A DNA stretch of 64,000 bases from Planctomycetota bacterium (GTDB lineage: Bacteria; Planctomycetota; JAJSAM01; JAJVHW01), in contig JAIOPE010000034.1 of NCBI GenBank assembly GCA_021414065.1, positions 1 to 64,000 of the forward strand, in the 5' to 3' direction. The notes beneath the pieces were generated by a model. That model was not told where the DNA came from. It saw only the letters and a list, made by a program, of their open reading frames with translations, and made no database searches. The position numbers and the translations under genes were made by a program. Shown piece after piece: positions 52,839 to 61,544 of this stretch (positions are counted from its first letter, which is position 1; each line of letters starts with the position of its first letter).

Positions 52839-53810
52839 ATGAGCGACGCCGCGCGGCTTCTGAACACGTCGTGGCGACTGTTCCGGGCGTTCCGCGTGGA
52901 CGTCCGCGTGAGCTGGTCGGTGATCGTCTGGCCGCTGTTCCTCGCGTGGGGCTTCAAGGACTGGTTGCCCGGGCTCGAAGCGCTCGCCTGGGGCTGCGGC
53001 TGGACGATCGCGATCTTCGCGACGACGTGGACCCACGAGATGGGCCACATCTTCATGGGGCGTCGGTGCGGGATCGAGACCGACACGATGACGCTGCGGG
53101 CCCTCGGCGGCCTCGCCCACTTGCAGGCCCCGGCGCAGACGCCGCACGACGAGATGAAGATCGCGCTCGCCGGCCCGGCGACGCATCTCCTGTGGATGGC
53201 GGTGCTCTACCCGGCCGTCTGGCTGCTCGGCGATGCGCACAGAGGCGACGTCTGGTTCTGGATGCTCCGCGGGTTCGCCGGGATGCAGCTCTCGATGATG
53301 ATCTTCAACCTGCTGCCGATCTGGCCCCTCGACGGCGGTCGCACGCTGCGCGGCGCCCTCTCGCTGCGAATCAACGCGAACCTGGCGTCGCTACGCACGT
53401 CTACGGTCGGCTTCGTGGGGAACGGGCTGTTCCTCGTGTTCGGCCTGCTCGCCTTGCTGAAGCTCGCGGACCCGTTCGGCTACGGCCCGTACGGCTTCCT
53501 CCTCGCGATGATCGGACTCGAGGGCATCCAGGCCTGCGTGCGCCTGCGGATGGAAGCCCGGCACAGCGACATCTACGGCGAGAACGATCCCTTCGCGCGA
53601 ACGCTCCTCGCATCGCAGCAGGCCGTCCGCGAGATGGAGGAAGACGAGCGGAAGGCCCGGCACGCCGTCCGCGACCGCCGCGCCGAGGCGCAGGCGACCG
53701 TGGACCGCATCCTCGACCGGATCAACGAGGTCGGCGGGATGGACAAGCTGACGTCGGCCGAGCGGAAGGAACTCGACCGGGCGAGCCGCGAGTTGCGCGA
53801 GGGGCGATGA
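52839..53810 (+). CDS. site-2-protease-like M50 metallopeptidase with cytoplasmic tail
   Basis: A 323-residue membrane zinc protease. HEMGH is at 66-70 within the second membrane helix, and NLLPIWPLDGGR carries the third zinc ligand, Asp165. After five to six helices comes a ~90-residue charged coiled-coil-like tail (residues ~235-323) ending LDRASRELREGR, resembling the C-terminal DUF6576 tail found after rhomboid/M50 proteases. It probably cleaves membrane-tethered signalling proteins. No PDZ domain. Its stop overlaps thiE's start (ATGA). Confidence 0.87.
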   Translation: MSDAARLLNTSWRLFRAFRVDVRVSWSVIVWPLFLAWGFKDWLPGLEALAWGCGWTIAIFATTWTHEMGHIFMGRRCGIETDTMTLRALGGLAHLQAPAQTPHDEMKIALAGPATHLLWMAVLYPAVWLLGDAHRGDVWFWMLRGFAGMQLSMMIFNLLPIWPLDGGRTLRGALSLRINANLASLRTSTVGFVGNGLFLVFGLLALLKLADPFGYGPYGFLLAMIGLEGIQACVRLRMEARHSDIYGENDPFARTLLASQQAVREMEEDERKARHAVRDRRAEAQATVDRILDRINEVGGMDKLTSAERKELDRASRELREGR

Positions 53811-54451
53811 CGACGCGGCGCGAACGTCTCGCCGCCGCGCGGCTCTACGTGCTTGCGACGACCGCCATCTCACGCGGCCCGCTCCTCTCCACCGTCGAGC
53901 AGGCGCTCCTCGGCGGGGCGACGATGATCCAACTCCGCGAGAAGTCGATGTCGGACGCCGAAACGCTCGACCTCGCTCGCCGCTTGCGCGTGCTCTGCGA
54001 TGCGCACGGCGCGCTGCTCATCGTGAACGACCGGGTCGAGATCGCGCGCGACGCAGGCGCCGACGGCGTCCACCTCGGGCAGGACGACCGGCCGGTCGCC
54101 GACGCGCGACGCATCCTCGGCCCGCAAGCGCTCGTCGGCGTCTCGACGCACGACGCGGAGGAACTGCGGCGCGCGCTCGCCGACGGCGCGGACCACGTGG
54201 GCGTCGGCAGCGTCTTCGCGACATCGACGAAGGGCCGCGCGGTGCCCGTCTCGGGTCCGGCGGCGCTCGCGCCGGTCGCAGCGGCGGCCGAGGCGGCGGG
54301 CGTCCCCGCATTCGCGATCGGCGGGATCACACCCGCGAACGTGGCCGAGGTCGCAGCGGCGGGCTTCCGTCGCATCGCGGTGTCGGCGGGCGTGCTGGCC
54401 GCGGAGTCGCCCCGGGCGGCGGCGGCGGCGCTGGTTGCGGCGCTCGGGTGA
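53807..54451 (+). CDS. thiE: thiamine-phosphate synthase
   Basis: A 214-residue TIM-barrel enzyme that joins the pyrimidine and thiazole phosphates to make thiamine phosphate. LYVLAT, MIQLREK (residues ~40-46), LLIVNDRVEIARDAGADGVHLGQDD, GVSTHDAEELRRAL, ADHVGVGSVFATSTK and AIGGITPANV are all conserved. The ATG overlaps the M50 protease stop. Full length and intact. Confidence 0.93.
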   Translation: MTTRRERLAAARLYVLATTAISRGPLLSTVEQALLGGATMIQLREKSMSDAETLDLARRLRVLCDAHGALLIVNDRVEIARDAGADGVHLGQDDRPVADARRILGPQALVGVSTHDAEELRRALADGADHVGVGSVFATSTKGRAVPVSGPAALAPVAAAAEAAGVPAFAIGGITPANVAEVAAAGFRRIAVSAGVLAAESPRAAAAALVAALG

Positions 54452-54634
54452 GTGGTCGTCCGGGAACAACTGCCACACTTGGTCACGCGCGCAGCGCCGT
54501 CGGAGGGCCAGGTGACGTCGCCGGCGAGGGCGTAGGCATCGGCGTCGCCGGCCACCGCGCGGCGCAGGAGCGCCGACTCCTCGGCGGAGGGTCGAAGGGC
54601 GGGGTCGTTCGGGTCCGTCGGGCGAGGAGGAAGG
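54452..54634. other. intergenic region after thiE, possible gene scar
   Basis: Reverse-strand codons here read D-P-N-D-P-A-L-R-P-S and LLRRAVAGDADAYALAG without a start codon. The latter resembles an ECF-sigma or kinase-linked linker but is too short to assign. Taken with 54635-54880, the region looks like eroded coding sequence. Confidence 0.35.
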
Positions 54635-54880
54635 CTATTCAGGCGGAACCCGGATCGTAGCTCGGTCCCGCAGCGGCGTGATGGTGGACAGCAGGTCGTC
54701 GATGTTCCAGCCGCGTGCCGCAGCGACCGCGCGCGCTCGGCTCTCGGGGTGCGCCCGTACGCCGCGAAGGACGGTGTCCGCGTCGGAGACGAAGATCGTC
54801 CGCCCCTCGTGGGCGCGACCGACGATGCTCAGGATCTCGCCCGGTTCCCAGGCGCGGGGTGTGCGCGGAATACACGAAGG
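54635..54880 (-). pseudogene. eroded reading frame without start codon
   Basis: An open frame of ~80 codons ends at a TAG (54635-54637) and reads EPGEILSIVGRAHEGRTIFV then SDADTVLRGVRAHPESRARA and GWNIDDLLSTITPLRDRATI. GC3 is gene-like, but there is no start codon with a ribosome binding site, and I know no matching family. It may be the C-terminus of a deleted gene next to the transposase remnant. Confidence 0.35.
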
Positions 54881-55046
54881 TCGTTCGGGAGGGGAGCCGA
54901 AGTGACATCGGGCCGCCGGGGAGAAGTGAGAAGGTCAGCCCCGTCCCTCGGGGCAAGCCGAGCGCTCAAGGCATGCGATCGGTCAACAACTTGGCCCCGG
55001 ACGCCGACCACACGCACGACTCGGCATAGCCCGGCACTCGGCATAA

Positions 55047-55220
55047 TGGCGGAAGAACTCCTTCGGCTCGGCGAGCCCGACGGGGTCCCGCTTCGTCGAG
55101 CGGATGCTGACGCTCTGCGAGAGCCTGCGGGCGCAGGGCAGGTCGATCCTCGACTTCCTCGTCGAGACGATGAACGCCGCGTCGCGGGGACGCACGCCGC
55201 CGTCGCTGGTCTCTGCGTAG
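55047..55220 (+). mobile_element. IS66-family transposase C-terminal remnant
   Basis: The forward frame reads WRKNSFGSASPTGSRFVERM, then LTLCESLRAQGRSILDFLVE and a final PPSLVSA followed by TAG. The segments SFG-x5-GSRFVERMLT and GR-S-I-L-D-F-L are diagnostic of the extreme C-terminus of IS66 transposases. A stop codon directly precedes the frame, and the rest of the transposase (DDE core) is absent, so only about 58 codons remain. It marks a past IS66 insertion next to the toxin-like operon. Confidence 0.8.
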
Positions 55221-55224
55221 CTGC

Positions 55225-55479
55225 TCACTCGTGGAACCCGAGCACCCGTCCGTCCAGCTTGTCGATCTCGATGACTGTGTTTCCGTCGATCAAGTGTGAG
55301 TTGATCTCGACTCGGTAGCACCTCGACAGCCCAGACGTCACGTGGGCGGGCTCCTTCCAAGGGCGGCCTCGACGCTCGCACTCTTCGCGTGCCAATTCAA
55401 TGGCGCGGTCCCTCGATATGCGTGGCCGCAACACGCAGGCGAGGCGCGTCCACCAAGTCGGAGAATGCCGCTGGCTCAT
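55225..55479 (-). CDS. small PepSY-like protein, candidate immunity/inhibitor
   Basis: An 84-residue protein whose ATG (55477-55479) overlaps the stop of the large zincin protein (ATGA), so the two are translationally coupled. It fits the PepSY pattern: R-I-S-R-D-R-A-I-E-L-A-R-E, then Y-R-V-E-I-N, and finally I-E-I-D-K-L-D-G-R-V-L-G-F. PepSY domains inhibit M4-type zinc peptidases, which would suit an immunity protein for the HEFVH domain encoded just upstream. No signal peptide. A stand-alone housekeeping PepSY protein is the alternative. Confidence 0.6.
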   Translation of the reverse strand: MSQRHSPTWWTRLACVLRPRISRDRAIELAREECERRGRPWKEPAHVTSGLSRCYRVEINSHLIDGNTVIEIDKLDGRVLGFHE

Positions 55480-58400
55480 TCGTCGTCGGACAGAGCCTCG
55501 TGGATGCCAAATGCCGTGCCCGCGGCGATCACGGCGTCACCCAATCCAAAGTCGGTCGGTCGATAGATTGGTTTCGTCGCCAAGCGCCACGCAGCTTTGG
55601 GATTCCAAGTTGCCCAGCCTTCCGCAAGGAACTCCTCCCCGACACGCGCAATTGCGCTGTTCTGCCGGAAGATCGCCTTGGCAAGTCGAGCGTACCGCGC
55701 CGGAGCGCTCGATCCCTGCGGCGTGAGTATCCAGTGCACGAACTCGTGATGGAGCGTTTCGTACTTCGCCCACTGGCTGGTGAACCCCTGCCCGATCGTG
55801 GTCTTACCCGTGAGGAGATTAGTCGCTCCCGGTCGTGTAAGCGCAGGATCGACTTTCCACGGGTAGCGAGGCAGACGGAACGGATTGCGCCACAGAGGTC
55901 GCTGGCCGCCGGCTTCTGCGGCCCGGAGCGCGCTCGCGACCTCCTCACCCCCCTGAACGCTTACCGCAGATGTAGCCTTCACGTACGCGAGTTGGATCTC
56001 CGCGAAGCTGACCGCTAGTCCACCCGCGTTGATCGCCTCCAGCACGTCAACCTCGGTCCGCTCGGACTGGGTGCCCTGGTACGCCAGATCGATCCCCACG
56101 CCGATGGAGAACAGCGCCGGAGCCGTCACCGCCGCATATCCGCCCGTTCCGATCACCAAGCCGACCATGAACGCTCGCGTGAAGTTCTTATCGAACACGT
56201 AGTACGCGCCGTACTTGTTGAAGTCATCGACGCACTCCTGCTCCCAGGCCGAGGGCTTGCGAGCGTACTTGTCCCACTTGTAGGTCTCGTCCTCCTGCTC
56301 GTCTTCGGTCAATCCAAGGATCGGCTCCTCGCTGAAGCGCCCAATGTCGGCCATCCCCTCGTGAATTGCGGAATTGTGTGAGATCATGTTGAGCCATCGG
56401 TGGGCGTAGCGTGCGAGGGTCGATTCAGGCATGTTCAGCTCGCGCGCCCGCAGTTCGTCGTCGCGCGCCTCAAGGTCCCCAGCAGCGATGACGAGGCGCA
56501 TCGAGTTCCGGGAGATGTAGTCACGAAGCGTGTCGCCGCCGTCCGAGTCCATCGCTGCGACGAGCGCGCCGAACCCCTTCTCGCTCAAGTCGGCGGTCAA
56601 GTTCGTGTGGATGGCATCCGAACGCTTCCGCAGGATCGTGAGGAGTTGCAGGTCCAGGGCTCCCACCTGAAGGTCGAGCCCCTCCAACTCCACGTCGAGC
56701 CTGTCGAGTTGCAGCGGCGTCGCGTCCGTTTCGATCGCGTCGAGTCCGGCACGCAGCGCCTCCTTGTCGGCGAGGAGTCCTGCGCGCTTTGCGAGGAACG
56801 GGCCGAGCACGAGCAGGAGCCACGCGCGCACCGTTGGCGTCACTTCGAATTCGCCCACGGCCTCGAACAGCTTCACGAGGAACTGGTTGAGCATCTCGTC
56901 GAGCAGTTCGGCGGCGAGTTCCTTCTTCGTCTTCCGCTTCTTCGCCTTCGGCTTCGCCGGTGCCGGTGCCGGTGGCGGCTGCGCGGGCGCTCCGAGCGGC
57001 GCCTGCTGTGCATAGATTCCGCCAATCGGGCTGATTCCGATGCTTGCCGTGAGGACGCCGCTCTTCTGCCGCAGCATCATCACCGCCGAACCCGGCGTCG
57101 GGGCGACGGCGCCGTAGCCCGCTTGGACGGGCTCGGTCGTCACGTGCGGCGCGGAGTAGCTCTGCCAAGCCGTCCCGGAAGCGCCACCGATCGGCTCGCT
57201 GCTGGGCTTCGGCCCGAGATCCACCTCGAACGTCCCGCGCGAGCCGGTGCCGCCGCCCGGCGCTTCGCCCGGCTCTAGGCCGTCGCCGGCTGCGATGTCC
57301 GGGAGCGGCGTGGCGCCGCACGGCGGGCACGGGGACTTGACAGGGGCCGCGCCGCCGTTCGGGCTGGCACCGCCCGGGCCGCCGCCCGGAATCGGCGCTC
57401 CGACGCGATCCAACGCGTCGCGGAAACTGGCCTCCGCCGCCGCCCGCGCGTCGTCGCGCGTCGGCTTCGGTGGCTTCCTGCCGTCCTTGATCCACCGGTC
57501 GCGCGCCGCGGTGTAGAGCGATTGCGAGAGCCGCTGGACCTCTGCCTTGCGGTACCGGGCCCACTCGCTCGAACGAAGCGACTCAAACGCCTTCGCGTAG
57601 ACCGAGCCGAGCACGTCGAGCAGTGAGGTTGGAAGCTGGAACTTCGCGTCCGTGAGGGCGAGACCGCCCACTCCTGCTGCCGTTTCGATGACCGCCTCAG
57701 CGACCAGTCGCAGCGACGGCATCGGCACGCCCGGCGTGAGCGGACCACCGTCGGCGCCGACCTTCGCGAGCGGGTCGTTGTCGCCCTTGCCCTTGCCACC
57801 CGACGCGACGTTCGCGAACGGGTCGGCGCCCGCTCCGCCGAGGCGGTCCGACGCACCGCCCCACGCCTGCTCAGGCCACGGAGTCGGCAGCGCACCGGGC
57901 GCGGCCGACCCCGCAGCAGGAGCGGCCACCTGCGCGACGACGCTGCCTTGCGACATCGCGGCGCCCGGGACGCCCACCGTCGAACTGCCGGCGCTCTGCG
58001 TCGGCGCGTGGATGTCGTCGGCCTCGTCCGCCGCATCGCCGCCGCGCAGCGTGTGCGGGTCGGGAGTATGGACGTCCTGTGGCAGCGGCGCCGTTGCGGC
58101 AGGGCGGCCCGATCTGCCGAAACCGGTCTCGCGTTGGACGCCTCCAAGCACCGGCGCGGAGGTCACGCGGCTGCCGCCGGGGACGATCGGCGCGAGTCCC
58201 GGATCTGCGGCGAGCGTCGCCTGCACCGTCGAAACCGCCGAGTCCTCGGGCGTGAGGACGGATTGCCGCCCGGAAGCGCCGCTACCCGCAGCGCGCGACA
58301 CGCCGGATGCGCCGCTCGCGGGGCCGGACGCCACGAGCGGCGCCGCGCGCTCGGACCGCGCCTCGACCCACTGCCCACGCGCCGTCGGAAACCCCGACTG

Positions 58401-60164
58401 CGGCCGATCCGGCGCCGCCGCCGCGGTGGCGCGCGGACCGCCGGGCTTCAGCGGCTCATCATGCGGAGGAACGTCGCGCGGCGGCTCGAGTCGGGGCGGC
58501 TGCGCCTCGGCGCCGCGACCGTTCGGCGGGGCGAGCACGGCACCCATCCTGCCGAGTTGCCGCGCCGACGCAGTCCGCGGATTGGCTGACTCCGACGGCG
58601 TGACGGGGCCGGTTGCCGGATGCGCGAACGTCGCGAGATCCATGTCGTTTGTGTGCTGCGCGGCGAACGGTGCTGCGGACGGGGGCGGGGACCCGGCTCC
58701 TGCGGAGACGTTGAGGCCATCTGCGCCGAGTGCTGAACCGGACGAGCTCGGCGCTGCGCTGGACGGCTTCGCCGCCGTCTGCCCCGTGAACCGACCGAGC
58801 TGTTTCGCTTGCGGCGCCGTCGGCGACTTCGGCGGGCGAGGCGGCGCGGCGGTCGTCCCTGCCGCGGCCGCACCGGCGTTCGGGGCGGCGGGCGATGCGG
58901 CCGCGGCCGTCTGGGCGGTCCCATGGCTTTCGGCGCTTGCCGTGTTGACGTTCAACGTCGAGCCATCGCTCGCGGTCGAGCGCGGCGGTGTTGGTTCGGC
59001 ATCTGCGGGCGGCCGGCCCGTCGCCGTGCGGCGCATCTCGACGGCGCCGCGTGGCTTCCGCCGGGAGGCGGGTCGGTGCGGATCGTTCGTCGCTTCGCTC
59101 TCCGCCGCTCGCGCGTCATCTGAACTCGCCGCACCGCCCTGGCCGCCGCTCGCCTTCCCCGTCGCCGCGGAGATCCGCTCGTCCAACTGGCGGTTCTGCT
59201 CGGCCGCGCGCATGTCGGCGAGTTTCGACGGAGCGTACTTCGAACGCACCGCCATGGCGGCAGCCGCGGCCGCATCGCCGCCTTTCGACGAGCCGCCGTC
59301 GTGCGAGCCCGGCGCGAACGGATCGTCGGTCAGCGCGCCGAGCATGCCGCCCTTCGATCCCGCGGCGCGGTTGAACATCGCCTGCTCCGTCGCGTTCCCG
59401 ACAAAGCCGCCTTTGGTCCGCACCTTGTCCTGGATCTCGCTGGACCGCGCACTCGCCGAATCGGCACCCGGGATGCGCGCGGTCGCCGCCCGGAGCGCGC
59501 CGCCAGCGCCCTTCAGTGACCCGGGCGCGTCACGCTTCCCGGCCGAGACCTCGCCGTGCGCCGAATCGACGCGCTGCTGCGCAGCCTGAGCGTCCTTCGT
59601 GTCGTTCCGCCGACGCGCGTCGGGTGGCAGGGCGTCGCCGGACACGACCGTCTGACGGCCGCCCGTCTTGAGCATCCAGCCCGGGAGCGACGACGACCCG
59701 GTCTCTCTTGCGAACCCGTGCTGCTGCGCCGCGCCAAAGTCGCGATCTCCGGATCGCCGCCGATTCGACCCGTCGGCGGGGCGAGTCGGCGGGAACCCCA
59801 CTCCATCGCGCGCCGCGCTTCCGACGACGCCCGCGTCGTGCCGGGACAGCCCGAGCCAGGGAACGTCGGCGCGAAACGGAGCGGGCATGTTGACGAGGAT
59901 CGCCCCCTTCTGGGCGGCGAACGATCCCGCCGGCATCAGCACTCCTGGCGGCGGGGCCCAGCCTGGGGTCAGAGGCGCATCCGCGGGGTCCGTGCGTCGC
60001 GCGGCGCGTCCGCCCGGCACGATCGGCGTGTCGAAGCCGGACACGTCGAGCACCGCGAAGCTCGGCTTGCACGGGCAGGGCGGGCACGGCGGGCAATCGA
60101 CCGGCCGCGCGTCGCACGAGCAGTCGGTGATCGGGCGGGTCGTGGGTGCCTGTGGCAGGGACAA
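55476..60164 (-). CDS. giant low-complexity protein with C-terminal HExxH zincin domain (toxin-like)
   Basis: About 1562 residues. The TTG at 60162-60164 is favoured because GGGAGG sits seven bases upstream; an ATG at 60336-60338 lies inside the inverted repeat. No Sec signal. Residues 15-32 are Cys-rich (C-x-C and three C-x2-C-type steps), with a second CPPC at 946-949. A Gly/Pro/Ser/Ala-rich disordered linker of ~1000 residues follows, then a Lys/Ala helical segment and a hydrophobic stretch (~1331-1364). The last ~110 residues hold N-L-L-T-G-K-T-T-I-G then HEFVH at 1473-1477, and E-E at 1510-1511 as a possible third ligand: a gluzincin-like peptidase. Size, order and the coupled small gene suggest a polymorphic toxin. 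Target and export route unknown. Confidence 0.7.
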   Translation of the reverse strand: MSLPQAPTTRPITDCSCDARPVDCPPCPPCPCKPSFAVLDVSGFDTPIVPGGRAARRTDPADAPLTPGWAPPPGVLMPAGSFAAQKGAILVNMPAPFRADVPWLGLSRHDAGVVGSAARDGVGFPPTRPADGSNRRRSGDRDFGAAQQHGFARETGSSSLPGWMLKTGGRQTVVSGDALPPDARRRNDTKDAQAAQQRVDSAHGEVSAGKRDAPGSLKGAGGALRAATARIPGADSASARSSEIQDKVRTKGGFVGNATEQAMFNRAAGSKGGMLGALTDDPFAPGSHDGGSSKGGDAAAAAAMAVRSKYAPSKLADMRAAEQNRQLDERISAATGKASGGQGGAASSDDARAAESEATNDPHRPASRRKPRGAVEMRRTATGRPPADAEPTPPRSTASDGSTLNVNTASAESHGTAQTAAAASPAAPNAGAAAAGTTAAPPRPPKSPTAPQAKQLGRFTGQTAAKPSSAAPSSSGSALGADGLNVSAGAGSPPPSAAPFAAQHTNDMDLATFAHPATGPVTPSESANPRTASARQLGRMGAVLAPPNGRGAEAQPPRLEPPRDVPPHDEPLKPGGPRATAAAAPDRPQSGFPTARGQWVEARSERAAPLVASGPASGASGVSRAAGSGASGRQSVLTPEDSAVSTVQATLAADPGLAPIVPGGSRVTSAPVLGGVQRETGFGRSGRPAATAPLPQDVHTPDPHTLRGGDAADEADDIHAPTQSAGSSTVGVPGAAMSQGSVVAQVAAPAAGSAAPGALPTPWPEQAWGGASDRLGGAGADPFANVASGGKGKGDNDPLAKVGADGGPLTPGVPMPSLRLVAEAVIETAAGVGGLALTDAKFQLPTSLLDVLGSVYAKAFESLRSSEWARYRKAEVQRLSQSLYTAARDRWIKDGRKPPKPTRDDARAAAEASFRDALDRVGAPIPGGGPGGASPNGGAAPVKSPCPPCGATPLPDIAAGDGLEPGEAPGGGTGSRGTFEVDLGPKPSSEPIGGASGTAWQSYSAPHVTTEPVQAGYGAVAPTPGSAVMMLRQKSGVLTASIGISPIGGIYAQQAPLGAPAQPPPAPAPAKPKAKKRKTKKELAAELLDEMLNQFLVKLFEAVGEFEVTPTVRAWLLLVLGPFLAKRAGLLADKEALRAGLDAIETDATPLQLDRLDVELEGLDLQVGALDLQLLTILRKRSDAIHTNLTADLSEKGFGALVAAMDSDGGDTLRDYISRNSMRLVIAAGDLEARDDELRARELNMPESTLARYAHRWLNMISHNSAIHEGMADIGRFSEEPILGLTEDEQEDETYKWDKYARKPSAWEQECVDDFNKYGAYYVFDKNFTRAFMVGLVIGTGGYAAVTAPALFSIGVGIDLAYQGTQSERTEVDVLEAINAGGLAVSFAEIQLAYVKATSAVSVQGGEEVASALRAAEAGGQRPLWRNPFRLPRYPWKVDPALTRPGATNLLTGKTTIGQGFTSQWAKYETLHHEFVHWILTPQGSSAPARYARLAKAIFRQNSAIARVGEEFLAEGWATWNPKAAWRLATKPIYRPTDFGLGDAVIAAGTAFGIHEALSDDE

Positions 60165-60262
60165 GGGAGTGCCTCCCGGGCTGGGATCATCGCATGAACC
60201 GGACCGCCGATGCGCGCTCGATCGCGGTGAACGCGTGCGAGCGAAGTCCGGGACGCTCGCGC

Positions 60263-60503
60263 TTAACCCGGACCACTCATGAACGCGCGCGTCCGATCCG
60301 CCCAGGAGGACCGAGGGCTGCGTTGGAGTCGAGCCCATAGCACGCCCCGTGGAGCTGATGGGCTCGACTCCGCCTTGCCCTCGGTCCTCCTGGTCGGCCG
60401 GACCCCTGTCGTCGCGCGGCCGGGCCGCGCGTCGGCGCCCGAGCCATGCGCCGCAACGGGTCCAGCCGATGCGCCGCGCGCGTTCATGAATGATCCGGGT
60501 TAA
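60263..60503. repeat. long interrupted inverted repeat (mobile-element-like)
   Basis: Outer arms of 29 bp (60263-60291 and 60475-60503) pair with two mismatches and end in TTAACCCGG. Inner arms of about 46 bp (60291-60338 and 60358-60403) pair well around a ~19-bp centre; both contain AGGAGGACCGAGGGC and GAGTCGAGCCCAT. The right side has an extra ~70 bp between inner and outer arms. A 16-bp copy of the outer arm lies at 126-141. Such a palindromic unit may be a non-autonomous element or a structured transcript region just before the giant gene. Confidence 0.75.
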
Positions 60504-60539
60504 CAGCGGAGCGCCCCGGTTCGACGTGCTGACCGCGGA

Positions 60540-60911
60540 CTACTGCTCGGTGCGCGCGGCCCAGCCGATCGCGAAGAGCGTGATCACGGGGTCGGCACCA
60601 CCGAGAACGACGTACAGACGTACGTAGCGGCGCGCGATGGGCAGTCCGACCTGCTGGGTGGCGGGAACGTTGCCCGCGCTCGAAGGATCGAACGGCGGGC
60701 CCATGCTCTCCCACTCGATGAGATCGGTGGACTGCTCGAACTCGAATGCCACCGTCGGTCCGCCACCGCCGGTGATCATCCCGCGGAACACGGTGATGCT
60801 CGCCGTCTCGAAACCGAGCATGTCAACGGGCTGCGTGTAGTACTTCCCCGCCGCCCCGGCGAACGTCGAGAAGCGCGGAAAGAACACAATCGGAACGTGC
60901 TCACCCTGCAT
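60540..60911 (-). CDS. small protein of unknown function (beta-rich)
   Basis: A 123-residue protein. GGAGGG upstream of the ATG at 60909-60911 supports this start over one ten codons earlier. The sequence VPIVFFPRFSTFAGAAGKYY, then F-R-G-M-I-T-G-G-G-G-P-T-V-A-F-E-F-E-Q-S-T-D and YVRLYVVLGGADPVITLFAIGW, is beta-rich and resembles small tail- or capsid-decoration-like proteins, but no family is certain. No signal peptide. It is upstream of, and parallel to, the giant toxin-like gene, separated by the inverted repeat. Confidence 0.65.
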   Translation of the reverse strand: MQGEHVPIVFFPRFSTFAGAAGKYYTQPVDMLGFETASITVFRGMITGGGGPTVAFEFEQSTDLIEWESMGPPFDPSSAGNVPATQQVGLPIARRYVRLYVVLGGADPVITLFAIGWAARTEQ

Positions 60912-61544
60912 GAGAGAACCCTCCCCCGAGCCGACATTCATTCACGCCGCGCACATTGCATTCAAACACGACGCCCCAGGACTCCGCGCCGACGCACCCG
61001 CCGACGTGGATTGAATGACCGGACGCGCGACACAACCCCACGACGGGGCCGCATCTCGGGCGGATTCACGAAATCAAGCACCCCTGGAACGAAGAAGAAT
61101 GCAGCGTCACCCCGGCATGGACGCCTGCGGCGTCGAGACCTCGAACTCGACTCGTCACGCCCCCCCCAGCAACTCGCAGACCGTCCGCGAGCGCCCTGAG
61201 ACGCCGTAGCGAGCCACACCCGCGGCCCCGGACCGACCATTCGCCGGGGAACTCCGCGAGACGCACGAGAGCATATCGGCGCGTGAATTGGTGTCAATCG
61301 GTAAAATCCCGGATTCTGACTCGCTCCCACGAATCGATCCCTCCGCGCGACCGCGTGGGCGGGAACAGCAGGGACAGACGTCGGTCCGCTCCTGCGAGGG
61401 GCGGCCCCGGTACCGTTCGCGACGCGTGACAAGCTCGTCGGGAACGTCGCCACGATCGCCAGGTCGCTGGCTCGTCGATCCGACCCGGTCGCCCTGCTCC
61501 GCGGAAGCGCGGCGCAGGACGCACCGATCGTCAGCCATATCCCC
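60912..61544. other. intergenic region with possible long leader
   Basis: About 630 bp upstream of the 123-residue gene. Apart from the promoter-like sequence at 61270-61297, it shows an eight-C run near 61160 and no convincing gene. If that promoter is used, the transcript has a ~350-nt leader, which could be regulatory. Confidence 0.4.
61270..61297 (-). promoter_or_regulatory. sigma70-like promoter facing the 123-residue gene
   Basis: On the reverse strand TTGACA (61297-61292) is followed, after 16 bases, by TATGCT (61275-61270). The surrounding patch is much richer in A/T than its neighbourhood. It points toward the gene at 60540-60911, some 359 bases from its start codon. The consensus match is good but the distance is long. 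Confidence 0.4.

Noticed and set aside
54635-54880. A new gene between thiE and the IS66 remnant
   Set aside because: There is no start codon with a ribosome binding site, so it is recorded only as an eroded frame.
60263-60487. Two 74-residue open frames of opposite strand inside the inverted repeat
   Set aside because: They begin and end at mirror positions because the sequence is palindromic; neither has a ribosome binding site or a recognisable protein pattern.
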